From: Herbidospora solisilvae
GTDB lineage: Bacteria; Actinomycetota; Actinomycetes; Streptosporangiales; Streptosporangiaceae
Direction: 5' to 3'
Assembly (NCBI RefSeq): GCF_009901565.1
Contig: NZ_WXEW01000001.1
Span: 1,284,288-1,348,287 of the forward strand
DNA length: 64,000 bases
Shown: positions 8,883-18,734 of the stretch, piece by piece
Numbering within the stretch: the first letter of the stretch is position 1
How the letters are laid out: the number at the start of each line of letters is the position of its first letter
Translations under genes and position numbers: made by a program
Notes under the pieces: model-generated
The model's input: only the letters and a program-made list of their open reading frames with translations
The model's database searches: none
What the model was told of the DNA's origin: nothing

Positions 8883-9116
8883 CCGTTACGGCTCCGCCGG
8901 GCCGGCCCCGACCGCCGCCCCCCTCCTCACCGCGACCGGCGCCAACCGGCCGCGCGAATACCGCGCCGCCACGAACCGTCTCGGGCGTCTCGAACCGTCT
9001 CGTTCATCTCGGGCCGGAAGCGGGCGTAGGGCGGCCGGGCGGCGCGGCCGGTTGGCGCCGGATACGGCGGCGGCCCGGGTCGGCGGTCGGCGCCGGGGTG
9101 GGCGGAGCCGTAACGG
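8883..9116. repeat. 234-bp nested long palindrome (MITE-like or structured RNA)
   Basis: Three pairs of inverted arms are stacked around one centre. The outer pair is a perfect 16-bp match, CCGTTACGGCTCCGCC (8883-8898) with its complement at 9101-9116. The middle pair at 8902-8917 and 9081-9096 matches at 14 of 16 positions. The inner pair is a perfect 20-bp match between 8936-8955 and 9042-9061. The loop holds short direct repeats CGAACCGTCTCG. No transposase is encoded, and no clear target duplication flanks it. Confidence 0.65.
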
Positions 9117-9204
9117 AAATGGAGCCGTCACAGGACAGCGCCGGTCACGAATACAGGGGGCGGAGAGGAGCCGCGGCTGTTGCGAAGGACGGCCAGGACG
9201 GAGA

Positions 9205-9237
9205 AACGGCCGGTCACCGTTGCGGTGACCGGCCGTT
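9205..9237 (-). terminator. Intrinsic terminator of the trp operon
   Basis: A perfect 14-bp stem (AACGGCCGGTCACC, 9205-9218, paired with 9224-9237) with a 5-nt loop, followed on the minus strand by TTTCTCC. It starts 14 nt beyond the trpA stop. Confidence 0.85.
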
Positions 9238-9250
9238 CGAAACGGAGAGG

Positions 9251-10045
9251 CTAGCGGCGGACGCCCTCCGCCAGTTCGGCGGCGAGTTCGCGGACGGCCC
9301 GGAGGCCCTCCTGCTCGTTCGGCGCGTCGAGGAGGCGGCGGATGAAGGCCGAGCCCACGATCACGCCGTCGGCGTAGGCGGCGACCTCGGCGGCCTGGCT
9401 GCCGGTGCCGACGCCCAGGCCCACGCAGACCGGGACCTTGGCGTGGGGGCGGGTGCGCTTGACCAGGCCCTCGGCCGCCTGTCCGACCGACTCACGGGCG
9501 CCGGTGACGCCCATCAGCGAGGCGGCGTAGACGAAGCCGGTGCAGCAGTCGGCCACGACGCCGATGCGCTCCTCGGTGGAGCTCGGGGCGACCAGGAAGA
9601 CCGTGTCGATGCCCGCCGCCGCGCTGGCCTCGCGCCACGGACCGGCCTCTTCGGGGGTCAGGTCGGGCGTGATGGTGCCGACCCCCCCGGCGTCGGCCAG
9701 CTCGCGGGCGAAACGCTCGACGCCGTAGCGGTCGATCGGGTTCCAGTAGGTCATGACGAGGGTCGCCGCGCCCGATTTGGCCACACCCTCGACCGTGCGC
9801 ATCACGTCGGCGATGCGGGTGCCGTTCTCCAGCGCCCGGTGTACGGCGTCTTGGATGGTCGGGCCGTCCATCAGCGGGTCGGAGTAGGGCAGGCCGATCT
9901 CGATCACGTCGCAACCGGCCTCGACCATGGCGGTCGCGGCGGCGATGGCGCCGTCGATCGTGGGGAACCCGGCGGGCAGGTAGCCCACCAGCGCGGCGCG
10001 GTTCTCCGCGCGGGCCTTCTCGAAGACCGTGGCAAGTGTCGTCAT
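9251..10045 (-). CDS. trpA: Tryptophan synthase alpha subunit
   Basis: Cleaves indole-3-glycerol phosphate to indole and glyceraldehyde-3-phosphate within the alpha2-beta2 complex. The 264-residue TIM barrel has the conserved LVGYLPAGFP start, DVIEIGLPYSDPLMDGPTIQ (catalytic Glu in IEIG, Asp in SDP), GTITPDLTPEEAGPW, and the phosphate-binding GLGVGTGSQ and GVIVGSAF segments. Length is normal. It is the last gene of trpC-B-A, 13 nt after trpB, and is followed by a strong terminator. Confidence 0.97.
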   Translation of the reverse strand: MTTLATVFEKARAENRAALVGYLPAGFPTIDGAIAAATAMVEAGCDVIEIGLPYSDPLMDGPTIQDAVHRALENGTRIADVMRTVEGVAKSGAATLVMTYWNPIDRYGVERFARELADAGGVGTITPDLTPEEAGPWREASAAAGIDTVFLVAPSSTEERIGVVADCCTGFVYAASLMGVTGARESVGQAAEGLVKRTRPHAKVPVCVGLGVGTGSQAAEVAAYADGVIVGSAFIRRLLDAPNEQEGLRAVRELAAELAEGVRR

Positions 10046-10058
10046 GGCTGGCTTCCGG

Positions 10059-11300
<1,242 letters not shown>

Positions 11301-11314
11301 GGACGAGTCTCCGG

Positions 11315-12127
11315 TCACGACTGCCGTTCTTGGCGGGACGAAGGATGGGCGCCCGCGGTGACCAGGTCGTTCACCGCCGAACGCGGGTCTTTGCCGGTCA
11401 CGAGGCTCTCGCCGACCAGCACCGCGTCGGCGCCGGCGCGCGCGTAGGCGAGCAGGTCGTGAGGGCCGCGCACACCCGACTCGGCGACCCGGATGACGCC
11501 CTCGGGCACCTTCGGGGCGAGCCTGGCGAAGACGTCGCGGTCGACCTCGAGCGTGCGCAGGTCGCGGGCGTTGATGCCGATGAGCTTGGCGCCCGCGTCG
11601 ACCGCGCGCTCCAGCTCCTCTTCCGTGTGGACCTCGACCAGCGGGACGAGCCCGATGGACTCGGCCCGCTCGATCAGCGAGACCAGGGCGTTCTGGTCGA
11701 GCGACACCACCATCAGCAGGGCGAGGTCGGCGCCGTGGGCGCGGGCCTCCCAGAGCTGGTAGGCGGTGACGATGAAGTCTTTGCGCAGGATCGGGATGTC
11801 CACGGCGGCGCGCACGGCCGCCAGGTCCTCCAGGCTCCCGCCGAAGCGCCGGCGCTCGGTCAGCACACTGATGACGTGGGCGCCGCCGGCCTCGTAGTCG
11901 ACGGCCAGCGCGGCCGGGTCGGCGATGGCGGCCAGCGCGCCCTTGGACGGGCTCGACCGCTTGACCTCGGCGATCACCGAGACGCGGTCGGCCTTCAGGG
12001 CTCCGTAGACGTCACGTGGAGTGGGGGCGCGCCGGGCGCGCTCCTTGAGCTCATCGATCGACACGGCCTTCTGCCGCTCGGCGAGGTCTTCGCGGACGCC
12101 CTCGAGGATGTCGTCGAGAACCGTCAT
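11315..12127 (-). CDS. trpC: Indole-3-glycerol-phosphate synthase
   Basis: Closes the indole ring from carboxyphenylaminodeoxyribulose phosphate. The 270-residue TIM barrel shows [78 protein letters not shown] and VAESGVRG, all typical of TrpC. It is monofunctional: no TrpF domain is fused, and no trpF lies in the cluster. Its ATG overlaps the stop of a 40-codon ORF as ATGA, implying coupled translation. Confidence 0.96.
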   Translation of the reverse strand: MTVLDDILEGVREDLAERQKAVSIDELKERARRAPTPRDVYGALKADRVSVIAEVKRSSPSKGALAAIADPAALAVDYEAGGAHVISVLTERRRFGGSLEDLAAVRAAVDIPILRKDFIVTAYQLWEARAHGADLALLMVVSLDQNALVSLIERAESIGLVPLVEVHTEEELERAVDAGAKLIGINARDLRTLEVDRDVFARLAPKVPEGVIRVAESGVRGPHDLLAYARAGADAVLVGESLVTGKDPRSAVNDLVTAGAHPSSRQERQS

Positions 12128-12246
12128 CGGACCTCACCGCCCTTGCTGGCTCGTTCGCTCACGTGCTCCGGATCCCTCCAGGTCGACTGCGTCCTGCCGA
12201 TGGTATCGGCCTTGCCGACGTCGGCCCGCCATCGGGTGCCGGTCAC
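12124..12246 (-). CDS. Coupled 40-codon ORF between DUF2752 gene and trpC
   Basis: A hypothetical 40-residue peptide read from GTG 12246 to TGA 12124. It overlaps the DUF2752 stop (GTGA) and the trpC start (ATGA) by 4 bp each, so it fills the gap exactly. It is hydrophilic, with two Trp (TRWRADV, QSTWRDP) and no membrane helix. Other actinobacteria often carry a small gene at this place, but those I remember are membrane peptides, so this could be a remnant or a different peptide. It may serve only to carry ribosomes into trpC. Coding status is uncertain. Confidence 0.45.
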   Translation of the reverse strand: MTGTRWRADVGKADTIGRTQSTWRDPEHVSERASKGGEVR

Positions 12247-12647
12247 GGAGCCAGGAAAGCACCGTACGGCGTATTGCGGAAAACCCCGAACAACAAGGCC
12301 AGCGCGACGAACGACCAGACGGCCACGGGTGCCGTCAGGCGGGTCCGCAGCGGCCTCTCCCGCCAGGCGGACGAGAGCCACTTCGCCCACAGGTACACCA
12401 GGAACGGTGCGACCGCAACGAACAGCGGGTTGAACGACAACGCGCCGCCCACATCGAGCCGGGTCAGCGCGTGGACCGCGCGCAGCCCGCCGCACCCCGG
12501 ACAGTAGAAGCCGCTGACCAGCAGGAACGGACACGGCGGATAGTGGCCGGGCCGCGACGGGTCGACGACCGCGACGAAGGCGGTCGCCGCCGCGAGCAGG
12601 CCGCCGACGGAGGCCGGCAGCACGATCGCGGCGGTTCTGGACGTCAT
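12243..12647 (-). CDS. DUF2752 membrane protein
   Basis: A 134-residue protein with three predicted helices and the DUF2752 signature PCPFLLVSGFYCPGCGGLRAVHAL, containing CPGCGG, followed by LSFNPLFVAV. The function of this family is not known to me. The two close Cys suggest metal or redox chemistry at the outer face (inference). It has a TACCCT -10 element 6 nt before the ATG and no RBS, so it is probably leaderless and may head the transcript leading into trpC-B-A through the 40-codon ORF. Confidence 0.85.
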   Translation of the reverse strand: MTSRTAAIVLPASVGGLLAAATAFVAVVDPSRPGHYPPCPFLLVSGFYCPGCGGLRAVHALTRLDVGGALSFNPLFVAVAPFLVYLWAKWLSSAWRERPLRTRLTAPVAVWSFVALALLFGVFRNTPYGAFLAP

Positions 12648-12653
12648 CGCCCC

Positions 12654-12659
12654 AGGGTA
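12654..12659 (-). promoter_or_regulatory. -10 element of leaderless DUF2752-trp transcript
   Basis: TACCCT on the minus strand is separated from the ATG at 12647 by exactly 6 nt. It adjoins a 14-bp tandem repeat (12660-12693) that would occupy the -12 to -45 region. Confidence 0.6.
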
Positions 12660-12693
12660 GATCAGCCCAGGTGGATCAGCCCGGGTGGATCAG
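12660..12693. repeat. 14-bp tandem repeat at the DUF2752/trp promoter
   Basis: GATCAGCCCAGGTG (12660-12673), GATCAGCCCGGGTG (12674-12687), then GATCAG. The repeat lies between the stop of the DUF4190 gene and the -10 of the DUF2752 gene. It could be an operator or a replication-slippage repeat. Confidence 0.5.
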
Positions 12694-13289
12694 GAGGTGG
12701 GGAACGCCGTGGGCCAGTTCTCGATGCTGTCGCCGTACTGCTGCGTGGCCTCGGCGAGGCCGACCAGGGTGAGGAGGGCGGCGCCGAAGATCAGCCAGAG
12801 GATCACCCACAGGCCGATGGTGATGTAGGAGGTCACCAGGCCGGCCACCGCGAGGCCGTGGCCGTCTTCGCCGCTGCTCTTGATGCGGCTCAGCGACATG
12901 TGGCCGAAGATCACGCCCAGGATCGCGGTCAGGCCGCAGAAGACCAGGCCGATCAGGCCCATCACGAGCGAGGCGACCGCCAGGCCGTTGGTGGGCCGGG
13001 GCGCGGCGTAGCCGTAGCCCGGCTGCGCGTAGGCCTGGTCGTAGCCGGGCTGCTGGTAGCCCTGCTGATATCCCTGCTGGTATTGCTGGCCGTAGCCGTA
13101 GTCGGGCTGGCCGTAGCCCCCCGCGGGCTGGGTGTTCTGCGTCCCATAACCGGGCTGTCCGTAGCCGGGCTGCTGGGGGTAACCGGGCTGCTGCGGGTAG
13201 CCGCCCTGGCCGTAGTCCGGCTGCTGACCGTAACCCGGGTATTCGTTACCCGGGTCCCCCGAGCCGCCGGGCTGGTTCCCGTAAGTCAT
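12690..13289 (-). CDS. DUF4190 membrane protein with Gly/Tyr/Gln-rich head
   Basis: A 199-residue protein. Residues 1-95 are low complexity, built from repeated QPGY, QQGY and YGQ units. The C-terminal half is a DUF4190-like two-helix region ([20 protein letters not shown] ... [14 protein letters not shown] ... [12 protein letters not shown]). Such proteins are common in actinobacteria and their function is unknown. TACAGT sits 6 nt before the ATG and there is no RBS, so the transcript is probably leaderless. The codon repeats in the head can look like a DNA repeat array but are coding. Confidence 0.85.
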   Translation of the reverse strand: MTYGNQPGGSGDPGNEYPGYGQQPDYGQGGYPQQPGYPQQPGYGQPGYGTQNTQPAGGYGQPDYGYGQQYQQGYQQGYQQPGYDQAYAQPGYGYAAPRPTNGLAVASLVMGLIGLVFCGLTAILGVIFGHMSLSRIKSSGEDGHGLAVAGLVTSYITIGLWVILWLIFGAALLTLVGLAEATQQYGDSIENWPTAFPTS

Positions 13290-13295
13290 GCGACG

Positions 13296-13301
13296 ACTGT
13301 A
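13296..13301 (-). promoter_or_regulatory. -10 element of leaderless DUF4190 gene
   Basis: TACAGT on the minus strand, 6 nt from the ATG at 13289. Confidence 0.6.
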
Positions 13302-13355
13302 GCGACGGGTGCCGACATCCCCGTCGAATCAGGGCAACCTGAGGACAAGTTGTAA

Positions 13356-13889
13356 TCAGGTGGGATCGTCTCCGCGATCGATGGCATCCCACATCGACCG
13401 TTCCGAAGGCGGCTTGCGCCGGTCGGACCGGTCGTACCGCGCCGACATGCCCGGCCAGCTCCCGCCCGAGACCGCCGCCCACAGGCCGCTCACGATCAGC
13501 AGCACCCCGCCCAGGCCGGTGAGCCACGGCCACACGGTGACGTCGACGGAGGCCCCCCGCAGCTCGGCCGACTCCAGCAGCAGGACGTCGTCGAACACCC
13601 GCGTCATCCCGACCACGACCGCGCCCCCGCAGATCGCCACCAGCACCCCGACGATCTGCCGGAAGACGCCCTTGGTGGCGAGCACCGCCACGCACCCCGC
13701 CAGCGCCGCCAGCACGACCGGGGTGATCACCGGCGCGACGTCGGCGCCCGGGACGTCGTGGAGGGCCTCGGGGTTGGCCGGCCCCGTGGGGGCGAGCAGT
13801 CGCGCCCACACCCGGCCGCCCGCCAGCAGGGCCAGCGCCCCGGCGGCCGCGCTGAGGATCAGCCAGGCGTAGAGCGCGCGGCGGTTCAT
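13356..13889 (-). CDS. Trp-biosynthesis-associated membrane protein (Trp_oprn_chp family)
   Basis: A 177-residue protein with about four helices, resembling the actinobacterial family found beside trpE/trpC genes. It shows [28 protein letters not shown] at the N-terminus and [21 protein letters not shown] before the last helix, then a basic and acidic tail ([20 protein letters not shown]). Its biochemical role is unknown. It overlaps the hisI stop as ATGA, so the two are co-translated. trpE, often found between these two genes, is absent here. Confidence 0.82.
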   Translation of the reverse strand: MNRRALYAWLILSAAAGALALLAGGRVWARLLAPTGPANPEALHDVPGADVAPVITPVVLAALAGCVAVLATKGVFRQIVGVLVAICGGAVVVGMTRVFDDVLLLESAELRGASVDVTVWPWLTGLGGVLLIVSGLWAAVSGGSWPGMSARYDRSDRRKPPSERSMWDAIDRGDDPT

Positions 13890-14236
13890 GAACCCTCGAT
13901 CACCGGAAGCACGTCGTCATCGAAGCAGGTGCGGGTGCCGGTGTGGCAGGCGGGGCCCCGCTGGTCGACCTTGAGCAGGATGGTGTCGCCGTCGCAGTCG
14001 AGCGCCGCGTGCCGGACATATTGCACGTTGCCCGAGGTCTCGCCCTTGACCCAGTATTCGCCCCGGCTGCGCGACCAGTAGGTGGCGCGGCCGGTGGTGA
14101 GCGAGCGGTGCAGCGCCTCGTCGTCCATCCAGGCGAGCATCAGCACCTCACCGGTGTCGTGCTGCTGGACGACGGCGGGCACCAGCCCGTCGCCGGTCCG
14201 CTTGAGCCGGTCTGCGATCTTCGGGTCCAGGGACAT
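13886..14236 (-). CDS. hisI: Phosphoribosyl-AMP cyclohydrolase
   Basis: Opens the adenine ring of phosphoribosyl-AMP in histidine synthesis. The 116-residue protein has [35 protein letters not shown] and the metal-binding [21 protein letters not shown], with Cys/Asp ligands intact. No HisE domain is fused. ATG 14236 is chosen; a weak -10-like CAGAAT lies 6 nt before it, so it may be leaderless. It is separated by about 20 kb from the rest of the his genes. Confidence 0.95.
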   Translation of the reverse strand: MSLDPKIADRLKRTGDGLVPAVVQQHDTGEVLMLAWMDDEALHRSLTTGRATYWSRSRGEYWVKGETSGNVQYVRHAALDCDGDTILLKVDQRGPACHTGTRTCFDDDVLPVIEGS

Positions 14237-14294
14237 ATGACCATTCTGCCGCAGCGACCAGCGACAACGGCAAATCCTTGATCGACGCGCGCGG

Positions 14295-16103
14295 CTAGCT
14301 GCGGGTGGCGCCGGCCCACGAGGCGTGCAGCTCGGCGTAGACGCCCGGCTCCCTGAGCAGGTCGGCGTGGGAGCCGCGCTGCACGATCTCGCCCCGGTCG
14401 AACACGAGCACCTCGTCGGCCGCCTCGGCCGTGGACAGGCGGTGGGCGATCGAGACGGCCGTGCGGCCGCGGGTGACGCCGTCGAGGGCACGCGCGATGC
14501 GGACCTCGGTGGCCGGGTCGACCGCCGAGGTCGCCTCGTCGAGCAGCAGCAGGTCGGGGTCGGCGAGGTAGGCCCTGGCCAGGGCGACGAGCTGCCGTTC
14601 GCCCGCCGACAGCGACTCGCCGCGCTGGCCGACCGGCGTCTCCAGGCCGGCCGGCAGGCCGTCGAGCCAGTCGGCCAGGCCGAGCTCGGCCAGCGCCTCG
14701 GCGATCTCGTCGTCGGTGGCGCCGGGACGGCCGAAGCGGATGTTCTCGGCCAGGGTCGAGTCGAACAGGAAGCCGTCCTGCGGGACCATCACGATGCGCT
14801 CGCGCAGCGACGCGAAACGCAGCTCGCGCAGGTCGACGCCGTCGACGGTGACGCGGCCCTCGACCGGGTCCATCAGGCGGGTCAGCAGCTTGGCGAAGGT
14901 GGTCTTGCCCGAGCCGGTCTCGCCCACCACGGCGACCTGGCGGCGCGGCGGGATGACCACGTCGACCCCGCGCAGGACGGGCGGGCCGTCGGGGTAGGCG
15001 TAGCCGACGTTCTCGAACGCCACGGTGATCGGGCCACGCGGCAGGGTCACGCCCTGCTCGCCCGGGTCGGCGACGTCGGCCGGGGTGTCGAGCACGCTCA
15101 GCACGCGGCGCCAGCCGGCGATGGCGTTCTGGGCCTCGTTGAGCACCTCGGTCGCGGTCTGCAGCGGCGCGATGAACAGCGTGATCAGGAACAGGAACGC
15201 CACCAGGCGGCCGGGGGTGATCGAGCCGCCCACGCCGAGCAGCACGCCGACGACGACCACCCCGGCGATGGCGACGGAGGCGACCAGCTCGGTGATCGGG
15301 AAGGTGAAGCCGATGATCTTCTGGGCGCGGGTCTGCGCGGCCCGCTGGGCGTCGACGGCGGCGTCGATGCGGGTGGCCGTGCGCTCCTCGGCGCCGTGGG
15401 CCCGGATCACCGCGCTGCCGACGACCGACTCGCTGATCGCGGCCAGGGTGTCGCCGGTGCGCTCGCGCACCACCAGGTAGTTGCGGGCGACCATGCGCTG
15501 GAACCGAGGCAGCGCGAAGACCAGCGGCAGGAACAGGCCCCACACGAGCAGCGTGAGCTGCCAGGAGTAGACGGCCATCAGCACGGTCGCGATCACGAGC
15601 TGGCCGCTCGCCACGATGATCAGCAGGCCGCCCCACTGCATGAAGGTGCTGATCTGGTCGACGTCGCCGGTCACCCGCGACACCAGGGCGCCCCGGCGCT
15701 CGGTGTTCTGGGTCAGCACCGACAGGTCGTGGACGTGCCGGAACGCCTTGCCACGCAGCGTCGCCAGGCCCGACTCGGTGGCCCGGTAGAGCCGCACGTT
15801 CATCGCGTAGCCCGCCAGCGCGGTCAGCAGGATCGCGGCCGCGCAGGCCAGCACGGCGTTGCGGATGAACGGCAGGTCGGGCGAGGAGCCGTTGAGCCCC
15901 TGGTCGATGACCTGCTGGATGGCGATCGGCACGATCACCTTGCCGACGGTCGCCAGGATCGCCAGCGCGAGGGTGACCCCGAGGCCGCGGCGGAACTCGG
16001 GCGACAGCCGCAGGCCGTGGCGGATGGTCTCGAGCGCGCCGCGCTCGACGTTCTGGAGCGTCTGGGTCGTCACTGTGTTGGTCGTCACTGTGTTGGTCGT
16101 CAC
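14295..16103 (-). CDS. ABC exporter half-transporter, subunit with catalytic Walker B
   Basis: A 602-residue permease-ATPase fusion (six helices at about 35-320, ATPase domain after about 360). Walker A is [11 protein letters not shown], Walker B is [12 protein letters not shown] with catalytic Glu, and the H-loop is IAHRLST. The signature is degenerate, LSAGERQ instead of LSGGQ. This complements the neighbouring subunit, so the pair should form a heterodimeric exporter with one active and one degenerate ATP site. The GTG start overlaps the partner stop as GTGA. The first 15 residues are a triplet repeat ([15 protein letters not shown]). Substrate unknown. Confidence 0.88.
   Translation of the reverse strand: MTTNTVTTNTVTTQTLQNVERGALETIRHGLRLSPEFRRGLGVTLALAILATVGKVIVPIAIQQVIDQGLNGSSPDLPFIRNAVLACAAAILLTALAGYAMNVRLYRATESGLATLRGKAFRHVHDLSVLTQNTERRGALVSRVTGDVDQISTFMQWGGLLIIVASGQLVIATVLMAVYSWQLTLLVWGLFLPLVFALPRFQRMVARNYLVVRERTGDTLAAISESVVGSAVIRAHGAEERTATRIDAAVDAQRAAQTRAQKIIGFTFPITELVASVAIAGVVVVGVLLGVGGSITPGRLVAFLFLITLFIAPLQTATEVLNEAQNAIAGWRRVLSVLDTPADVADPGEQGVTLPRGPITVAFENVGYAYPDGPPVLRGVDVVIPPRRQVAVVGETGSGKTTFAKLLTRLMDPVEGRVTVDGVDLRELRFASLRERIVMVPQDGFLFDSTLAENIRFGRPGATDDEIAEALAELGLADWLDGLPAGLETPVGQRGESLSAGERQLVALARAYLADPDLLLLDEATSAVDPATEVRIARALDGVTRGRTAVSIAHRLSTAEAADEVLVFDRGEIVQRGSHADLLREPGVYAELHASWAGATRS
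16059..16103 (-). repeat. 15-bp triple tandem repeat duplicating a GTG start
   Basis: GTGACGACCAACACA occurs at 16103-16089 and 16088-16074, then as GTGACGACCCAGACG at 16073-16059. Each unit begins with GTG in frame, giving three consecutive potential start codons. Confidence 0.8.
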
Positions 16104-17896
16104 GGGGCGACGGTCTCCTCTTCGAGGGCCGCGTTCTCGGCCTCCTGGCGTTCGTAGGCCGTCACGAGGTCGCGGTAGCCGGCGCAGCGGGCCAGCAGGG
16201 CCTCGTGGGGGCCGTGGTCGGCGACGGCGCCGTTCTCGATGTAGACGACGTCGTCGGCCAGGGAGATCGTGGCCATGCGGTAGGCGATCACGATGACGGT
16301 GGCGTGCTGGTCGCGCAGGCCGAACAGGATGCGCTTCTCGACCTGCGGGTCGACGCTGGAGGTGGCGTCGTCGAGGATCAGCAGCCGGGGTTCGCGGGCC
16401 ACCGCGCGGGCCAGGGCGAGCCGCTGGCGCTGGCCGCCCGACAGGGTGGTGCCGCGCTCGCCGATCCGGGTGTCGAGGGCGTCGGGCAGGGCGCTGACGA
16501 ACCCGTCGGCCTGGGCCAGCCGCAGCGCGGCCCACACCTTCTCGTCGGGGACGTCGGCGCCGAGCGTGATGTTGCCCCGGACGGTGTCGTCGAACAGGAA
16601 CGTCTGCTGCGGCACGAGGGAGACCGCGCCGCTCACGCCGTCGCGTTCGACCTCGCGCAGGTCGACCCCGTCGATCGTGACCACGCCCTCGTCGGGGTCG
16701 ACCAGGCGGGCCAGCAGCTGGGTCAGGGTGGACTTGCCGGAGCCGGTGGGGCCGACCACGGCGACCGTGCGGCCCGGCTCGACGGTGAAGCCGACGTCGC
16801 GCAGCACCGGCACGCCGGGCTCGTAGGCGTAGGAGACGCCGGTGACGGCGACCTGCGCGGGCCGGTCGGCCGGCAGCCGGGCGGAGCCGTAGACCATCGA
16901 CCCCTCGGCCGACAGCACCTCCCGCACCCGGGTCCAGCCCACGACGGAGCGGGGCAGTTCGCCCAGCACCCACCCGAGCGCCCGCACGGGGAAGGCCAGC
17001 AGCGTGAACAGGTAGGACACCTGGATCAGCTCACCGGCGGTGACGTCGCCGGAGGCGAGGCGGTAGGAGCCGAACAGCAGCACGGCCAGCACCCCGAGCG
17101 TCGGCAGCGCCTCCAGCAGCGGGTCGAACATGCCGCGCACCCGCCCGGCGGCGATGTTGGCGTCGCGCAGCGCGGCGGCCTTCTCGTCGAACCGGACCGC
17201 CTCGGCGTCTTCGCGGCCGAGGGTCTTGACCACGAGCGCGCCCTCGAAGCTCTCGTGGGCGACCTCGGACACCGACGCCCGCAGCTCCTGCGCCCGCGTC
17301 GCGAGCGGCGTGAGCCTGCGCTGGTAGACGAGGTTCAGCAGGGCGATCGCCGGGAAGATCAGGAAGCCGACGACGGCGAGCACGGGGTCGGTCAGCACGA
17401 TCGCCACGGCGGCGGCCACGAGCATGACGATCACGCCGACCGCCATCGGCAGCGGCGCGAGCGGCCCCCAGGCGGCCTCGGCGTCGGAGCTGGCGTTGGA
17501 CAGCAGCTGCCCGGTCGGGTGGCGGTGGTGCCACGACAGCGGCAGGCGGAGGAACTGCCGCCCCAGCGAGCGCCGGAAGTGGGCCTGCATGCGGTATTGG
17601 TGGATGCCGGCCATGATGCGCCGGCCCATGATCCCCAGCGCCTTGAACACCGCGACCCCGACGATCAGCGTGGCCGCCAGCGCCAGCGCTCCCCCGGTGG
17701 CGTGGCCGTCGCGGAAGGCCGGCAGCACGGCGTTCTCGGTGGCCCAGCCCAGCGCCCACGACGACAGGACGGTCGTCACGCCGTAGACGGCGCTGGCCAG
17801 GACCGCTCCCGTGAAGATCTTCGGCTCGGTCCTGACGGCGTGGCCGATGACGCGGAACCCCTGGCGCATGACCGCGGATGACACCTTTTCGGGCAC
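16100..17896 (-). CDS. ABC exporter half-transporter, subunit with degenerate ATP site
   Basis: A 598-residue type IV ABC exporter half. Helices span about 25-315. The ATPase domain has Walker A VGPTGSGKSTL, a Q-loop in SLVPQQTFLFDD, and an intact signature TLSGGQRQRLALARA. Walker B reads LLILDDATSSVD, with Asp where the catalytic Glu should be, and the H-loop His is Tyr (IAYRMATI). Both changes mark a non-hydrolysing site, as in known heterodimeric exporters. GTG 17896 has AAGGAA about 8 nt upstream. The open frame continues upstream to 18649 without homology, so that extension was rejected. First gene of a two-gene operon. Confidence 0.88.
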   Translation of the reverse strand: MPEKVSSAVMRQGFRVIGHAVRTEPKIFTGAVLASAVYGVTTVLSSWALGWATENAVLPAFRDGHATGGALALAATLIVGVAVFKALGIMGRRIMAGIHQYRMQAHFRRSLGRQFLRLPLSWHHRHPTGQLLSNASSDAEAAWGPLAPLPMAVGVIVMLVAAAVAIVLTDPVLAVVGFLIFPAIALLNLVYQRRLTPLATRAQELRASVSEVAHESFEGALVVKTLGREDAEAVRFDEKAAALRDANIAAGRVRGMFDPLLEALPTLGVLAVLLFGSYRLASGDVTAGELIQVSYLFTLLAFPVRALGWVLGELPRSVVGWTRVREVLSAEGSMVYGSARLPADRPAQVAVTGVSYAYEPGVPVLRDVGFTVEPGRTVAVVGPTGSGKSTLTQLLARLVDPDEGVVTIDGVDLREVERDGVSGAVSLVPQQTFLFDDTVRGNITLGADVPDEKVWAALRLAQADGFVSALPDALDTRIGERGTTLSGGQRQRLALARAVAREPRLLILDDATSSVDPQVEKRILFGLRDQHATVIVIAYRMATISLADDVVYIENGAVADHGPHEALLARCAGYRDLVTAYERQEAENAALEEETVAP

Positions 17897-18070
17897 TCGG
17901 GGTTCCTTCCGTTCGAGGCGGTGGTTCGGCTCCGACCATACAAAGGACCGCCGACAGTCCGGATCGGGCCAAGGTCTGACCAAGGGGCGGGCCCATTGGC
18001 GTAGGGCCGGGAAAGCCCACGTGGGGAAATCACGGCGATCACCCGTCTTATTCCCGGCGGGCGGGGTGCT

Positions 18071-18076
18071 TAGGGT
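18071..18076 (+). promoter_or_regulatory. -10 element of leaderless TIGR03085-like gene
   Basis: TAGGGT, 6 nt before the ATG at 18083; no RBS. Confidence 0.6.
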
Positions 18077-18082
18077 TGAGCC

Positions 18083-18718
18083 ATGAGTTACGCCCGCGCG
18101 GAACGTGCCGCGATCACCGAACTGCTCGACGATCTGGGGCCGTTCGCGCCCACCCTGTGCGACGGGTGGGAGACGGCCGACCTCGCCGCCCACCTGGTCG
18201 TGCGGGAACGGCGGATCGACGCCGCCGCCGGGATCGCGGTCAAGTTCCTGGCGCCCTACACGCGGAACGTGCAGGAGCAGGTGCGCGCGCGGCCCTACGC
18301 CGAGCTGGTGAACGAGGTCCGGCAGGGCCCGCCCTTCTGGACGCCCTACGGCCTGATCCCCGGACTCGACTCGGCGGTGAACACGATCGAGTTCTTCGTC
18401 CACCACGAGGACGTGCGGCGCGCCCAGGCCGGCTGGGAGCCGAGGGAACTGCCCGCCGACCTCGACGACCTGCTGTGGAAACGGGTGGCCGCCGGGGCCC
18501 GGGTGTTCTTCCGCAAGTCGCCCGTGGGAGTGGTGCTGCGCCGGGCCGGGACGGGCCAGAAGGCGGGGGCGAAGATGTCCGACCCCGCAGTCGTGGTCAC
18601 CGGGCCCTCCCAGGAGCTGCTGCTGTTCGCCTTCGGGCGGCAGGACCACGCGCGGGTGGCGCTCGACGGGGAGCCGTGGGCGGTGGAGAAGCTGATGGGG
18701 GCCCGGCTGGGCATGTGA
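18083..18718 (+). CDS. TIGR03085-type maleylpyruvate isomerase-like metal-binding protein
   Basis: A 211-residue protein of the DinB-like/mycothiol-dependent maleylpyruvate isomerase superfamily. The N-terminus reads YARAERAAITELLDDLGP, then CDGWETADLAAHLVVRERR (first His), and FFVHHEDVRRAQAGWEPR supplies the HHED part of a three-His metal site. A C-terminal sterol-carrier-like segment carries VVVTGPSQELLLFAFGRQ. Family members are thought to use mycothiol in thiol-dependent chemistry; the substrate is unknown. Leaderless start. It converges with the metallopeptidase gene. Confidence 0.82.
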   Translation: MSYARAERAAITELLDDLGPFAPTLCDGWETADLAAHLVVRERRIDAAAGIAVKFLAPYTRNVQEQVRARPYAELVNEVRQGPPFWTPYGLIPGLDSAVNTIEFFVHHEDVRRAQAGWEPRELPADLDDLLWKRVAAGARVFFRKSPVGVVLRRAGTGQKAGAKMSDPAVVVTGPSQELLLFAFGRQDHARVALDGEPWAVEKLMGARLGM

Positions 18719-18734
18719 GGCGGGCCTGTTCCGG

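Larger units (their letters stand above)
8728..9250. other. 523-bp gene-free stretch upstream of mauE-like gene
   Basis: No convincing gene on either strand; the short open frames have no family motif and no RBS. It contains the 234-bp nested palindrome at 8883-9116 and the trpA terminator at 9205-9237. The mauE-like promoter should lie in about 8728-8880; no clear -35/-10 pair was recognised. Confidence 0.7.

Noticed and set aside
8886..9131. 81-codon minus-strand ORF in the palindrome
   Set aside because: Arg/Pro/Ala-rich low-complexity translation of a palindrome; no start signal.
12990..13260. Repeat array that could be mistaken for CRISPR or a tandem-repeat element
   Set aside because: The periodicity comes from codons for QPGY/QQGY units in the DUF4190 protein; there are no uniform repeats with unique spacers.
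14325..16157. Plus-strand open frame of 610 codons
   Set aside because: Shadow of the ABC exporter genes; no domain seen.
17897..18649. Upstream extension of the first ABC subunit to a larger protein
   Set aside because: The extra sequence is antisense to the TIGR03085-like gene and has no homology. GTG 17896 has an RBS and matches normal subunit length.
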